From Candidatus Firestoneibacteriota bacterium (GTDB taxonomy: Bacteria > Oederibacteriota > D2-FULL-39-29 > CAIOVX01), in the NCBI GenBank assembly GCA_903861835.1, contig CAIOVX010000022.1, positions 1-64,000 of the forward strand: a DNA stretch of 64,000 nucleotides, written 5' to 3'. Positions 50,369-59,759 of this stretch are shown here, piece by piece. Each line of letters opens with the position of its first letter. Positions within the stretch are counted from its first letter, which is position 1. The notes beneath the pieces are model-generated. The model had not been told where the DNA came from and made no database searches. It worked only from the letters and a program-made list of their open reading frames with translations. The position numbers and the translations under genes are program-made.

Positions 50369-51399
50369 TGATAACGCTCAGGGAAATAGCGGCCCTCGTC
50401 GGGGGAGAACTCTCGGGAGACGGAGACATACGGATAACCTCGGTCTCCGATATCTCTGAAGCTAATTCCACACAGCTGACCTTTGTTTCCGAGGAAAAGC
50501 ACCTTGAAGCCGCGGCAGCTTCAAAAGCGGCTGCGTTCATAATAAAGCGCGGATTGAAATTGCCCGGCAGAGCCTTCGTGGAAGTGGGCAGCGCCCATCT
50601 TGCGATTGCAAAGGTGCTTGAAAAGATCAGCAGCAAACCGACCTATCCGAAAGGAGTCCATCATTCCGCAGTGGTCTCAAGGCACGCGCGACTGGGCAAG
50701 GATGTCTCTATTATGCCGTTTACCGTGATTGAGGACGGCGCGGAGATTGGCGACGAGACGGTGATAATGCCGTTTACCTATGTAGGCAAAGACACTAAGA
50801 TAGGCAGAAACTGTTTGTTGTATGCCGGCGTAACAGTCCGTGAAAGAATAACGATAGGCAATAATGTAATAATTCACGGCGGCGCCGTGATAGGAGCCGA
50901 CGGGTTCGGTTACACCAAGCAGGAAAACGGTCATTACTACAAGATCCCCCAGGTCGGCACGGTTGTGATAGAGGATGATGTAGAAATCGGCGCCAACAGC
51001 TGCATTGACCGCGCGATGCTTTCAAAGACAATCATTGGCCGCGGCACTAAGATAGATAATCTTGTGCAGATAGCCCATAATGTAACAATCGGAGAAGACT
51101 GCATTTTTGCGGCGGGCAGCGCTGTCGCGGGCACCTGCGAAATAAAAAAAGGAGTGGTGCTCGCCGGCCAGGTCGGGGTGGCGGACCACGTCACTATTGG
51201 CGAGAACACGGTGGTACTTGCCCAGTCAGGAGTTTCAAAGGATATACCTGACAATAAAGTTTATTGGGGTTACCCTGCTGACGAGGTCAAGAGCGCGTGG
51301 CGGGCTTTGGCGGAACTTCGCAGAATGCCGGTGCTGATAGAGAAAGTCAAGAATCTGGAGATACGCCTCGAAGAAATGGAAAAGAGGCTTAGGCAGTAG
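50368..51399 (+). CDS. lpxD: UDP-3-O-(3-hydroxyacyl)glucosamine N-acyltransferase
   Basis: A 343-residue lipid A enzyme. N-terminal uridine-binding domain ([17 protein letters not shown]) then a left-handed beta-helix of hexapeptide repeats (about residues 100-300), with the catalytic His in [12 protein letters not shown] and the GADGFGYT segment. C-terminal coiled helix ([18 protein letters not shown]) for trimer closure. Adds the N-linked acyl chain, the third lipid A step. lpxC follows by 2 bp. Confidence 0.96.
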   Translation: MITLREIAALVGGELSGDGDIRITSVSDISEANSTQLTFVSEEKHLEAAAASKAAAFIIKRGLKLPGRAFVEVGSAHLAIAKVLEKISSKPTYPKGVHHSAVVSRHARLGKDVSIMPFTVIEDGAEIGDETVIMPFTYVGKDTKIGRNCLLYAGVTVRERITIGNNVIIHGGAVIGADGFGYTKQENGHYYKIPQVGTVVIEDDVEIGANSCIDRAMLSKTIIGRGTKIDNLVQIAHNVTIGEDCIFAAGSAVAGTCEIKKGVVLAGQVGVADHVTIGENTVVLAQSGVSKDIPDNKVYWGYPADEVKSAWRALAELRRMPVLIEKVKNLEIRLEEMEKRLRQ

Positions 51400-51401
51400 C
51401 C

Positions 51402-52208
51402 GTGGCGAAGCAAACCACCCTGAGAAGAGAAACCAGACTTTCCGGGGTCGGTCTTCATACCGGGAAAAAAGTTGAGTTGGTCTTGAAGCCCGCGAAGCCG
51501 GGGAACGGTATAGTCTTTTCCCTTGGCGGGAATAAAATCAGGGCTGGGCTTAAGAAGGCCGGCGGAGGTTTGTTTTCTCTTCACGCCGGTCCGGTCATTA
51601 CCATAGAGCACCTGCTCGCGGCGATTTACGCGCTTGAGCTTGACAATGTGGAGCTTGAGCTTTCCGCAAAGGAAGTCCCGATAATGGACGGAAGCGCTCT
51701 GCCTTTTGTTTCCGCCATAGAGCAGGCGGGGCTTACGAGGCAGGGCAGGACCAGAAAGGAACTCTTTCTAAAAGAGGTTTTTGTTGCGTGCAGGGAAGGC
51801 AGACTTATTGCGGCTTCCCCGGCAAAAAAATTGAGCCTGCTTTGCGCCGTGGATTTCTCGCACCCGCTGATCGGCCGGCAGGTAATTGAGCTTGAGATTA
51901 ACCCGAGGTCCTTTAAGAGACAACTGGCCCCTGCCAGAACTTTCGGCTGGGAAGAACAGGCAAAGCTACAAAGGCGTTCGGGGCTTATTAAGGGCGCCGG
52001 TTTGCACAATGCCGTATTATTCGGCAAAAGATCGGTGAAAAATCCGGAAGGGCTGCGTTTCAGGAACGAACCGGTAAGGCACAAGGCGCTTGATATCCTG
52101 GGCGCGCTCGCCTTGCTTTCCGGAAGGCTCAATGCGAGAATAACCGCATACAGGTCGGGACATTCCCTGGACCTGGAACTCATACAAAAGATTGGAGGAG
52201 AAAAATGA
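51402..52208 (+). CDS. lpxC: UDP-3-O-acyl-N-acetylglucosamine deacetylase
   Basis: A 268-residue zinc enzyme catalysing the committed step of lipid A synthesis. GTG start close behind lpxD. Motifs: LSGVGLHTGKKVELVLKPA, zinc His in TIEHLLAAIYAL, DNVELELSAKEVPIMDGSAL, ARTFGWEEQA, KGAGLHNAVLF, and RHKALDILGAL with the second zinc His and Asp. Slightly shorter than the E. coli enzyme. Overlaps fabZ by 4 bp; in several phyla lpxC and fabZ are fused, here they are only coupled. Confidence 0.95.
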   Translation: MAKQTTLRRETRLSGVGLHTGKKVELVLKPAKPGNGIVFSLGGNKIRAGLKKAGGGLFSLHAGPVITIEHLLAAIYALELDNVELELSAKEVPIMDGSALPFVSAIEQAGLTRQGRTRKELFLKEVFVACREGRLIAASPAKKLSLLCAVDFSHPLIGRQVIELEINPRSFKRQLAPARTFGWEEQAKLQRRSGLIKGAGLHNAVLFGKRSVKNPEGLRFRNEPVRHKALDILGALALLSGRLNARITAYRSGHSLDLELIQKIGGEK

Positions 52209-52669
52209 CGGCACAGAATGTTGTTAAGCTGAACATAGTTGATATAATGAACACCATCCCTCACAGATTCCCCTTCCTGTTAGTTGACAGGGTCGAAATT
52301 ATTGAGGAAGGAAAGAAGGCCATCGGTTATAAGAACATAACGATGAACGAAGACTGTTTTAACGGACATTTCCCCGGAAGCCCGATATTTCCGGGAGTGC
52401 TCACGGTAGAAGCGATGGCGCAGACAGCAGGAGTATTGATGCTTCGTCTTCCTGCGCTTAAAGGGAAACTCGTTTATTTCGCCGCGCTGAAGGAAGTAAA
52501 GTTTAGAAAACCGGTCGGCCCGGGCGACGTGCTGGTTATGGAAGTCGATGTCTTAAGGTTTGGAGGCAGGATAGCGATGCTTAAATCCTGCGGCAAGGTA
52601 AACGGCGAAATAGTAGTTGAAGCGCAGATGACCGCCGCCGTGCTTGACGACCCTAACAAAAAAGCATAA
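52205..52669 (+). CDS. fabZ: 3-Hydroxyacyl-ACP dehydratase FabZ
   Basis: A 154-residue hot-dog enzyme of fatty-acid elongation, dehydrating (3R)-hydroxyacyl-ACP. Catalytic His in FNGHFPGSPIFPGVL (family NGHFPG) and Glu in VEAMAQTAGVL. IPHRFPFLLVDRV is the family start region. In an operon with lpxC and lpxD, which draw on the same hydroxyacyl-ACP pool; a terminator lies right after. Confidence 0.96.
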   Translation: MTAQNVVKLNIVDIMNTIPHRFPFLLVDRVEIIEEGKKAIGYKNITMNEDCFNGHFPGSPIFPGVLTVEAMAQTAGVLMLRLPALKGKLVYFAALKEVKFRKPVGPGDVLVMEVDVLRFGGRIAMLKSCGKVNGEIVVEAQMTAAVLDDPNKKA

Positions 52670-52693
52670 CAAATATTGTCATGCTCTGAGCCC

Positions 52694-52724
52694 AAAAAAC
52701 CGCGCCCGAAGTCCGCGGTTTTTT
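52694..52724. terminator. Bidirectional terminator after fabZ
   Basis: AAAAAACCGCG (52694-52704) and CGCGGTTTTTT (52714-52724) are a perfect 11-bp pair with a T-run on the plus strand and, symmetrically, on the minus strand. Ends the tamB-fabZ operon. Confidence 0.92.
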
Positions 52725-52725
52725 G

Positions 52726-52754
52726 TTGCGTTTTTTTTAAAAAATATGTATATT
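52726..52754 (+). promoter_or_regulatory. Promoter candidate for asd
   Basis: TTGCGT (52726-52731), 17-bp AT-rich spacer, TATATT (52749-52754), 56 bp before the asd start, directly behind the fabZ terminator. Confidence 0.6.
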
Positions 52755-52810
52755 AGCAATAATTCTGGGGCAAGAGCCCGCAAAACTTTTAAGGAGCGAA
52801 GGAAAATAAC

Positions 52811-53899
52811 ATGAGCGAAATGCTTAAGGTCGGGATCATAGGCGCCACCGGAATGGTGGGGCAGAGATTTGTAAGTTGCCTGCACGGGCATCCGTGGTTT
52901 GAAGTTACGGTGCTTGCCGCGAGTGAAAGGTCCGCGGGGAAGAAATACGGCGATTTGATGAAAGAAAGGTGGGCGATGGCTCTTCCGGTTCCGGAAGATA
53001 TTGCCGGGATGACAGTTAGAAACGCCGCCGATGTGGCCGGCATAGCGAAGGATGTTGATTTTGTGTTTTGCGCCGTTGACATGAAGAAGGATGAGACGAG
53101 GGCGCTTGAAGACGCATATGCGAAGTCCGAAACACCGCTGGTATCAAATAATTCAGCGCACAGGATGACGCCTGATGTTCCCATGCTGCTTCCGGAACTG
53201 AATGATGCGCACCTTAAAGTGATAGAAGCGCAGAGAAAAAGGCTCGGCACAAAGAGGGGTTTTGTGGCGGTAAAGCCAAATTGCTCTATACAGAGTTATG
53301 TGCCTCAAATACACCCTCTTTTGGGCTTTAGCCCCATCCGGGTCGCGGTCTGCACCTACCAGGCTATTTCCGGCGCCGGAAAAACCTTCAAGGACTGGCC
53401 CGAGATGATAGATAATGTCATTCCCTATATCGGCGGAGAAGAAGAGAAGAGCGAAAAAGAACCTCTGAAAATATGGGGAACGCTTATTAACGGCGAGATA
53501 ATTCCGGCAAGAACACCGGCTATTACGGCTCAGTGCATAAGGGTGCCGGTTTCGGACGGCCACCTGGCGGCGGTCTTTATTACTTTTGAGAAGAAGCCGT
53601 CGAAGGAAGAAATATTAAAGGCCTGGAGAGAGTACAAAGGGAAGCCGCAACTGCTTAATCTCCCGAGCGCTCCAAAGCAGTTTATCAGATATTTTGACGA
53701 GGATAACAGGCCCCAGACTAAACTTGACCGGGATATCGAGAACGGCATGGGAATAGCCGCGGGCAGGCTGCGCGAGGACCATGTTTACGATTACAAGTTC
53801 ATCGGCCTGCATCACAACACTGTCAGGGGAGCCGCGGGCGGAGCGGTACTTATGGCAGAACTGCTTAAAGCCGAGGGTTATATAACTAAAAAAAGCTAA
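52811..53899 (+). CDS. asd: Aspartate-semialdehyde dehydrogenase (archaeal/fungal type)
   Basis: A 362-residue NADP-dependent enzyme making aspartate semialdehyde for lysine, threonine and methionine. NADP motif KVGIIGATGMVGQRFVSCL, catalytic Cys in KPNCSIQSYVPQ, GAGKTFKDWPEM, and substrate-binding CIRVPVSDGHLAAVFI. The sequence matches the class found in archaea, fungi and some bacteria rather than the E. coli type. Preceded by AAGGAGCGAAGG. Followed by repeats, so it stands alone. Confidence 0.93.
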   Translation: MSEMLKVGIIGATGMVGQRFVSCLHGHPWFEVTVLAASERSAGKKYGDLMKERWAMALPVPEDIAGMTVRNAADVAGIAKDVDFVFCAVDMKKDETRALEDAYAKSETPLVSNNSAHRMTPDVPMLLPELNDAHLKVIEAQRKRLGTKRGFVAVKPNCSIQSYVPQIHPLLGFSPIRVAVCTYQAISGAGKTFKDWPEMIDNVIPYIGGEEEKSEKEPLKIWGTLINGEIIPARTPAITAQCIRVPVSDGHLAAVFITFEKKPSKEEILKAWREYKGKPQLLNLPSAPKQFIRYFDEDNRPQTKLDRDIENGMGIAAGRLREDHVYDYKFIGLHHNTVRGAAGGAVLMAELLKAEGYITKKS

Positions 53900-53947
53900 A
53901 AAGTTTGTAAGGCTTGTAAAGTCCAAAAGGTTCTTAACGTTCGTAAC

Positions 53948-54067
53948 GTTTATCTTTCAGATGCCGGAGAAAACCTCACCCTTTAGGGTGAGGATGAATC
54001 CGGCATGAATAATATTAACACACCTAAAAAGAGAAACTCCGGCCTTCAGGCCGCAGAGTTTCATAAG
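53948..54067 (+). repeat. 120-bp compound-hairpin repeat, copy 2
   Basis: Same 120 bp as 30408-30527 with one difference. AACG words (TTCTTAACG, TTCGTAACG) touch it on the left at 53931-53948. The CATAAGCC module (54062 on) follows directly on the right, overlapping by its first six bases. Confidence 0.92.
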
Positions 54068-54141
54068 CCGCACTTCGTGCGTCTTGTTCTGTAAGGAAGG
54101 ATATTTTCATGCCAGACTACGTCTGGCATAACAGAATAACG
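54062..54141 (+). repeat. CATAAGCC...TAACG hairpin module
   Basis: Contains a GCAC-TTC-GTGC hairpin and the 21-bp palindrome ATGCCAGAC-TAC-GTCTGGCAT (54109-54129). Nearly the same as 5141-5220; an inverted copy lies at 30659-30728; a copy lacking the palindrome lies at 57113-57168; a copy with changed but still paired stem lies at 63338-63420. Confidence 0.85.
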
Positions 54142-54170
54142 TTTGTAAAGTAAAGAAAAGGCAAAACAAA

Positions 54171-54194
54171 AGGGCGCGGGAAGCGCCCTTTTTC
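54171..54194 (+). terminator. Terminator hairpin before truA
   Basis: AGGGCGC (54171-54177), GGGAA loop, GCGCCCT (54183-54189) then TTTTTC. It ends transcripts coming from asd through the repeat region and insulates truA. Confidence 0.85.
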
Positions 54195-54223
54195 TTTACC
54201 TTGAGTTGGCTATCTGTTATCAT
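54195..54223 (+). promoter_or_regulatory. Extended -10 promoter of truA
   Basis: TTTACC (54195-54200), 17-bp spacer, TG-T-TATCAT (54215-54223). The ATG at 54230 lies 7 nt after the -10 box with no ribosome binding site, so a leaderless transcript is likely. Confidence 0.6.
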
Positions 54224-54229
54224 CTACCA

Positions 54230-54973
54230 ATGAAGGATTTTAAGCCGCGTAACATAAAGCTGGTCATTGAGTATGACGGAACTGATTTTGACGGTTGGCA
54301 GAGAAATCCAAATATGCGCACTGTCCAGGGAGAAGTTGAAAAAGCCCTGTCAAAGATACTCAACGAAGAAACTCTGGTCAAGGGTGCCGGCAGGACGGAC
54401 GCCGGAGTTCACGCGAAAGGACAGGTGGCTAATTTTACCCTGAAAAGAGAATTTGACCTTAAAAAGCTTGTCTATGCCCTTAACGGTCTTTTGCCTAAGG
54501 ATGCAGCTGTTGTCAGCGCTAAAAAAGTAAAACCGGATTTTCATTCCCGTCATTCTGCCAAGATAAAGTCCTACATTTATGTTATACGCAACAATGAAAT
54601 ACCTTCTCCCCTTGACCGGCGTTACTCGGTCTTCTATCCGTACAAACTTGATCTTCCTGCGATGAAGAAGGGCGCTAGAGAGCTTTGCGGACGGCACGAT
54701 TTTAGAGTGTTCTCCTACCAGGACGAAAGAGGGCATACCCTGCGGGAGCTCGAAGCCATCTCGATACGCCGTTTAGGAAAATATCTGCATATAGAATTCA
54801 GAGGCAGGTCCTTCCTACGCAGAATGGTTCGCATAATGACGGGACTGCTGCTTCAAATAGGCGCCGGCAGGGTGCATTCCGGCAGTGTCAAAAAGATACT
54901 CTCCGGTAAAGAGAAATACTCGCCGCTTACAATGCCTCCTCACGGTCTTTACCTAAAAAACATCAAATATTAG
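54230..54973 (+). CDS. truA: tRNA pseudouridine(38-40) synthase
   Basis: A 247-residue enzyme that makes pseudouridine in the tRNA anticodon stem-loop. ATG 54230 is chosen over one 8 codons earlier because that ATG precedes the promoter -10 box and adds non-family residues. Motifs: KLVIEYDGTDFDGWQRNP, catalytic Asp in KGAGRTDAGVHAKGQVANF, and RSFLRRMVRIMTGLLLQIG. Full length for the family. Confidence 0.95.
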   Translation: MKDFKPRNIKLVIEYDGTDFDGWQRNPNMRTVQGEVEKALSKILNEETLVKGAGRTDAGVHAKGQVANFTLKREFDLKKLVYALNGLLPKDAAVVSAKKVKPDFHSRHSAKIKSYIYVIRNNEIPSPLDRRYSVFYPYKLDLPAMKKGARELCGRHDFRVFSYQDERGHTLRELEAISIRRLGKYLHIEFRGRSFLRRMVRIMTGLLLQIGAGRVHSGSVKKILSGKEKYSPLTMPPHGLYLKNIKY

Positions 54974-54996
54974 GAATTATTGCGAGGCATTAGCCG

Positions 54997-55025
54997 TTGA
55001 CTTTAAATCACATTACTTGTAGAAT
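54997..55025 (+). promoter_or_regulatory. Sigma-70-type promoter of pckG
   Basis: TTGACT (54997-55002), 17-bp spacer, TAGAAT (55020-55025). It would give a transcript beginning near 55032 with a leader of about 240 nt. Confidence 0.72.
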
Positions 55026-55044
55026 ATGTGGGCTTTTACCTTTT

Positions 55045-55247
55045 ACCTTCCTCCCCCTTTTATATGGGGAGGACCGAGGAGAGGGTAAATAAAAGACTGC
55101 GGCCTTAAAGCCGGAGTCTTTTGTTTCGGTTGGTAAGAAAATACTTCATGCCGAATTCTTCCCCGCCATAAATGGCGGGGTATTCGTCGGTATAACGAAA
55201 TAAAACTGTACCCCCATCCTAACCTTCCCCCTGTAAAAGGGGGAAGG
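55045..55247 (+). other. Structured leader upstream of pckG
   Basis: The region holds four stem-loops: CTCCCCC/GGGGAG near 55049; AAAAGACT (55091-55098) / AGTCTTTT (55115-55122), terminator-like with a T-run; CCCCGCCAT-AA-ATGGCGGGG (55161-55180) inside ATGCCG/CGGTAT arms; and CCTTCCCCCT (55223-55232) / AGGGGGAAGG (55238-55247). All resemble repeat families elsewhere in the window. They lie between the pckG promoter and its ribosome binding site. No gene is seen. Confidence 0.6.
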
Positions 55248-55270
55248 GACTAAGTAGAAACGGAGGCAAA

Positions 55271-57049
55271 TTGAGCACACCGGTAGAAAAATGGGTCGCA
55301 GAACTTGAAGCGCTTTGTCAGCCTGATAAGGTTTATTGGTGCAACGGGTCTGAGGAAGAGGCGAAGAAGCTCGTCCGCGTAGGCATTGAAGAAGAGAAGC
55401 TGAACGGCAACCCGGTTTTTACCGAACTTAACCAGAAAAGCTACCCAAACTCCTATTATCATAGAAGCCATAACAATGACGTGGCCAGGACGGAACAACT
55501 AACCTTTGTCTGTCATGAGGATAAAGAAAAGACCGGTCCCAATAATAACTGGATGGATCCAAAAGCCGCAAAAGAGAAAATGAACGGCCTCTTTAAGGGT
55601 TGTATGAAGGGGCGCACGATGTATGTGCTCACATATATGATGGGCAGTCCCGATTCTCCTTACGCAAAGGCTTGCGTGCAGGTCACGGATTCAACCTATG
55701 TGGCGATAAGTATGCGGATTATGACCAGGATGGGCAAGCATGTCCTGGACAAAATAGGCAAATCGCCGGAATTTGTTAAAGGCGTGCATTCTATCGGAGA
55801 TCTTAACCCTGATCGCCGCTTCATAATGCATTTCCCGGACGACGGGCTGGTGATGAGTTTCGGTTCCGGCTACGGCGGCAACGCCCTGCTTGGAAAAAAA
55901 TGCTTTTCTTTGCGTATTGCCTCGTGGCTTGGATATAAAGAAGGCTGGCTTGCAGAGCACATGATTATCATAGGCATAGAAGATCCCAAGGGCAATACTT
56001 CCTACGCCGTTGCGGCTCTTCCGTCCGCCTGCGGCAAGACCAATATGGCTATGCTACAGTCTGCTCTTCCCGGCTACAAGGTCTGGACGCTCGGCGACGA
56101 CATTGCCTGGCTTAATATTGGACCGGACGGAAGGCTCTACGCGATTAATCCCGAGGCCGGTATGTTCGGCGTGGCCCCCGGAACCTCGATGAAGACGAAC
56201 CCGAACATGATGCGGACACTGAAAAGCAACAAGTTCTTTCCTACACTCTACACGAATACGGCAGTCAATCTGGAAACGGACGAGCCGTGGTGGGAAGGGC
56301 ACGACGACCCCGCGCCTAAAAACGCGCTCGACTGGCAGGGCAGGAAATGGGACCCTTCAATGAAGGAAAAGGCGGCGCATCCCAATTCAAGGTTTACTGT
56401 GTCAGTCTCGAATTGCCCAACTGTATCAAAAGAAATCAACAACCCGAACGGTGTCCCGATCTCCGCAATAATATTTGGCGGAAGAAGGAGCAAACTGATT
56501 CCGCTGGTCTATGAGAGCCACGACTGGAACCACGGCGTCTTTCTTGGTTCTATAATGGGTTCTGAAACAACTGCGGCTGCGGCTCACACTATCGGCGCGC
56601 TTCGCCGGGATCCGATGGCAATGCTTCCTTTCTGCGGCTACAATATGGGCGACTATTTCTCGCACTGGATGAGCATGGGTGAGAAGCTCAAACAACCGCC
56701 TAAGATCTTCTTTGTGAACTGGTTCCGGACCGACGAGAATGGAAAATATATGTGGCCGGGTTTCGGCGACAACATCAGGGTTTTAAAATGGATGATGGAG
56801 CGAACGCACGGAAAGAAGCCCGCGAAAGAAACCGCAATAGGGTATGTCCCGCACGAAGAGGACCTTGACGTTTCCGGTTTAAATATTTCCAAGGACACGC
56901 TGAAGAAGCTCTTTGACGTAAATCTGAAAGAGTGGGAAAATGAGCTGGCCGACATAAACGCGTTCTATTTCAAATTCGGGAGTAAGCTTCCGGCGGAGTT
57001 GAAGCAGGAATATGAGAAGTTGGAGAAAGAAGTAAAGAAAAGTTTATAG
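55271..57049 (+). CDS. pckG: GTP-dependent phosphoenolpyruvate carboxykinase
   Basis: A 592-residue enzyme interconverting oxaloacetate and phosphoenolpyruvate with GTP/GDP. TTG start behind AACGGAGGC; no nearby ATG. Motifs: substrate-binding MHFPDDGLVMSFGSGYGGN, P-loop PSACGKTNMAML (kinase-1a), DDIAWLNIGPDGRL (kinase-2), PEAGMFGVAPGTS, and the guanine-binding PKIFFVNWFRTDENGKYMWP. Residues specific to the GTP class, not the ATP class. Enables gluconeogenesis or the anaerobic C4 route. Confidence 0.97.
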   Translation: MSTPVEKWVAELEALCQPDKVYWCNGSEEEAKKLVRVGIEEEKLNGNPVFTELNQKSYPNSYYHRSHNNDVARTEQLTFVCHEDKEKTGPNNNWMDPKAAKEKMNGLFKGCMKGRTMYVLTYMMGSPDSPYAKACVQVTDSTYVAISMRIMTRMGKHVLDKIGKSPEFVKGVHSIGDLNPDRRFIMHFPDDGLVMSFGSGYGGNALLGKKCFSLRIASWLGYKEGWLAEHMIIIGIEDPKGNTSYAVAALPSACGKTNMAMLQSALPGYKVWTLGDDIAWLNIGPDGRLYAINPEAGMFGVAPGTSMKTNPNMMRTLKSNKFFPTLYTNTAVNLETDEPWWEGHDDPAPKNALDWQGRKWDPSMKEKAAHPNSRFTVSVSNCPTVSKEINNPNGVPISAIIFGGRRSKLIPLVYESHDWNHGVFLGSIMGSETTAAAAHTIGALRRDPMAMLPFCGYNMGDYFSHWMSMGEKLKQPPKIFFVNWFRTDENGKYMWPGFGDNIRVLKWMMERTHGKKPAKETAIGYVPHEEDLDVSGLNISKDTLKKLFDVNLKEWENELADINAFYFKFGSKLPAELKQEYEKLEKEVKKSL

Positions 57050-57052
57050 TTT

Positions 57053-57180
57053 AAAAGTTTGTAAGGTTTGTAAAGTTATAAGGTTTATAAGGTTTATAAG
57101 GTAGCGATGTCGGAAGCCGCACTTCGTGCGTCTTGTTCTGCAAGGTAAGATATACATAACAGCATAACGTTCCTAACGTA
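57053..57180. repeat. AAGGTTTATAA array plus shortened hairpin module
   Basis: Direct words of TTTATAAGG/TTTGTAAGG type (57057-57101) precede a copy of the CATAAGCC module (57113-57168) from which the 21-bp palindrome is missing; a CATAACAGCATAACG join remains. AACG words follow. It is the 189-bp gap between pckG and tgt. Confidence 0.75.
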
Positions 57181-57187
57181 AATATAG

Positions 57188-58342
<1,155 letters not shown>

Positions 58343-58354
58343 GGAGGATTTTAA

Positions 58355-58600
58355 ATGGCTGTTGTAATAAGAATGACACGGTTTGGAACTACAAAGAAGC
58401 CCAGGTACAGAATAGTTGCTGCCGACCAGAGGTTTAAAAGGGACGGCAGGTGCCTTGAGCAGCTCGGCAGTTATAATCCCTTTGACAGGGAAAAAGGACT
58501 GGTTGTAAAAGCAGAGAAGATCTCCGCGTGGATAAAGAAAGGTGCTCAGCCCTCCAATACGGTAGCTAAGCTTCTTAAGAACGCCAAGATCCAGCTTTAA
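58355..58600 (+). CDS. rpsP: 30S ribosomal protein S16
   Basis: An 81-residue ribosomal protein, full length: MAVVIRMTRFGTTKKPRYRI ... RCLEQLGSYNPF ... WIKKGAQPSNTVAKLL. Strong ribosome binding site AAGGAGG. In most bacteria rimM stands between rpsP and trmD; here trmD begins 14 bp after rpsP. Confidence 0.97.
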   Translation: MAVVIRMTRFGTTKKPRYRIVAADQRFKRDGRCLEQLGSYNPFDREKGLVVKAEKISAWIKKGAQPSNTVAKLLKNAKIQL

Positions 58601-58614
58601 CCAAACCCGCATTC

Positions 58615-59337
58615 ATGAAGATCGATATCATCACTATTTTCCCGGCGATGTTCGATAGTGTCTTGAATACGAGTATTTTGAAACGGGCAATTGATAAAAA
58701 GAAACTAAAGGTAAAGGTTCATTATCTGCGGGATTTTGCGGAAGGCCGGCATCTCCAGGTGGACGATTCGCCTTACGGCGGCGGCTGCGGGATGGTGATG
58801 AAGCTTGAGCCTATTTTGAAATGCCTCAAGAGTATAAGAGGTTCGAAGAAAGCGAAAAAACTGATTCTTACGCCGGCAGGAAGTTTGTTTGACCAGGCGG
58901 CGGCAGTTGAACTTTCAAAAACAAAACATGTAATCCTGCTTTGCGGTCATTACGAAGGCTACGACGAGCGGGTTGTAAAGTTCTTTGACGGCGAGATCTC
59001 TATAGGTGATTATGTGCTCACCGGCGGAGAGCTTCCCGCGATGGTAATTGTGGACGCGGCAGCGCGGCTTATTCCGGGAGTGCTCGGAAATGAGGATTCG
59101 GCAAAGCAGGATTCATTTATGGACGGCTTGCTGGATTGCCCGCACTACACGAAGCCGGCGGTTTACAAGAAAATGAAGGTACCGGAAGTTCTCCTCTCCG
59201 GCAACCATAAAAAGATAAACGAATGGAGAAGACAGGAAGCTTTGGAGAGGACCAGGGAGAGAAGGCCCGCCCTTTTTAAGGCGAAAGTCGGGAAAGAAGC
59301 TTCGAAAGCTGAAAATCAGAAAGATGGAGGAATTTAA
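58615..59337 (+). CDS. trmD: tRNA (guanine-N1)-methyltransferase
   Basis: A 240-residue SPOUT enzyme methylating G37 of tRNA. Motifs: [54 protein letters not shown], and the knotted SAM site [20 protein letters not shown] followed by [13 protein letters not shown]-terminal helical domain intact. rplS starts 1 bp after the stop; its ribosome binding site ATGGAGG is inside trmD. Confidence 0.97.
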   Translation: MKIDIITIFPAMFDSVLNTSILKRAIDKKKLKVKVHYLRDFAEGRHLQVDDSPYGGGCGMVMKLEPILKCLKSIRGSKKAKKLILTPAGSLFDQAAAVELSKTKHVILLCGHYEGYDERVVKFFDGEISIGDYVLTGGELPAMVIVDAAARLIPGVLGNEDSAKQDSFMDGLLDCPHYTKPAVYKKMKVPEVLLSGNHKKINEWRRQEALERTRERRPALFKAKVGKEASKAENQKDGGI

Positions 59338-59338
59338 G

Positions 59339-59755
59339 ATGAGTTGGCAGGAAAAATATTTCAAAAAAACCAAGTTGGTCTTCAGCGTCGGCGATGTGGT
59401 AAAGGTCAGCGCGAAGGTAAGGGAAGGCGGCAAGGAAAGGATTCAGGTGTTCGAAGGCACCGTGATTAGGAGAAAGGGCGGAGCTTTGAACGAGACCTTT
59501 ACGGTGAGGAAACTCTCAGCGGGAATCGGCGTGGAAAAAACATTCCTGGCGAATTCACCTACGGTAGATAAGGTTGATATTGTAAAGCACGGCGATGTAA
59601 GACGCGCCAGACTCTTCTACCTCAGGGACAAAGTGGGCAAAGAAGCCAGGGTTAAGGAAAGAGAAGAGATGGCAAAGGTTTCTCTGGATGCGGCTCCTGA
59701 AGCGGCGGCTCCGGCAGCGCCTGCAGCGGCGCCCGCGGCAGAGGTTAAGAAATAA
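59339..59755 (+). CDS. rplS: 50S ribosomal protein L19 with Ala/Pro-rich tail
   Basis: A 138-residue protein. Residues 1-115 are normal L19 ([58 protein letters not shown]). A C-terminal extension of about 20 residues is almost pure Ala/Pro ([19 protein letters not shown]), encoded by GC-rich imperfect triplet repeats. Such tails occur in some lineages; function unknown. ATG 59339 follows ATGGAGGAATTTAAG. Confidence 0.95.
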   Translation: MSWQEKYFKKTKLVFSVGDVVKVSAKVREGGKERIQVFEGTVIRRKGGALNETFTVRKLSAGIGVEKTFLANSPTVDKVDIVKHGDVRRARLFYLRDKVGKEARVKEREEMAKVSLDAAPEAAAPAAPAAAPAAEVKK

Positions 59756-59759
59756 GCCA

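Noticed and set aside
53948-54141. tRNA or other known structured RNA
   Set aside because: The hairpins do not form a cloverleaf with conserved tRNA bases and match no riboswitch consensus I know; copies in several gaps argue for a repeat.
59688-59759. Arg-rich N-terminal extension of ribonuclease HII
   Set aside because: It is the Ala/Pro tail of rplS read in another frame; family proteins start near the chosen ATG.
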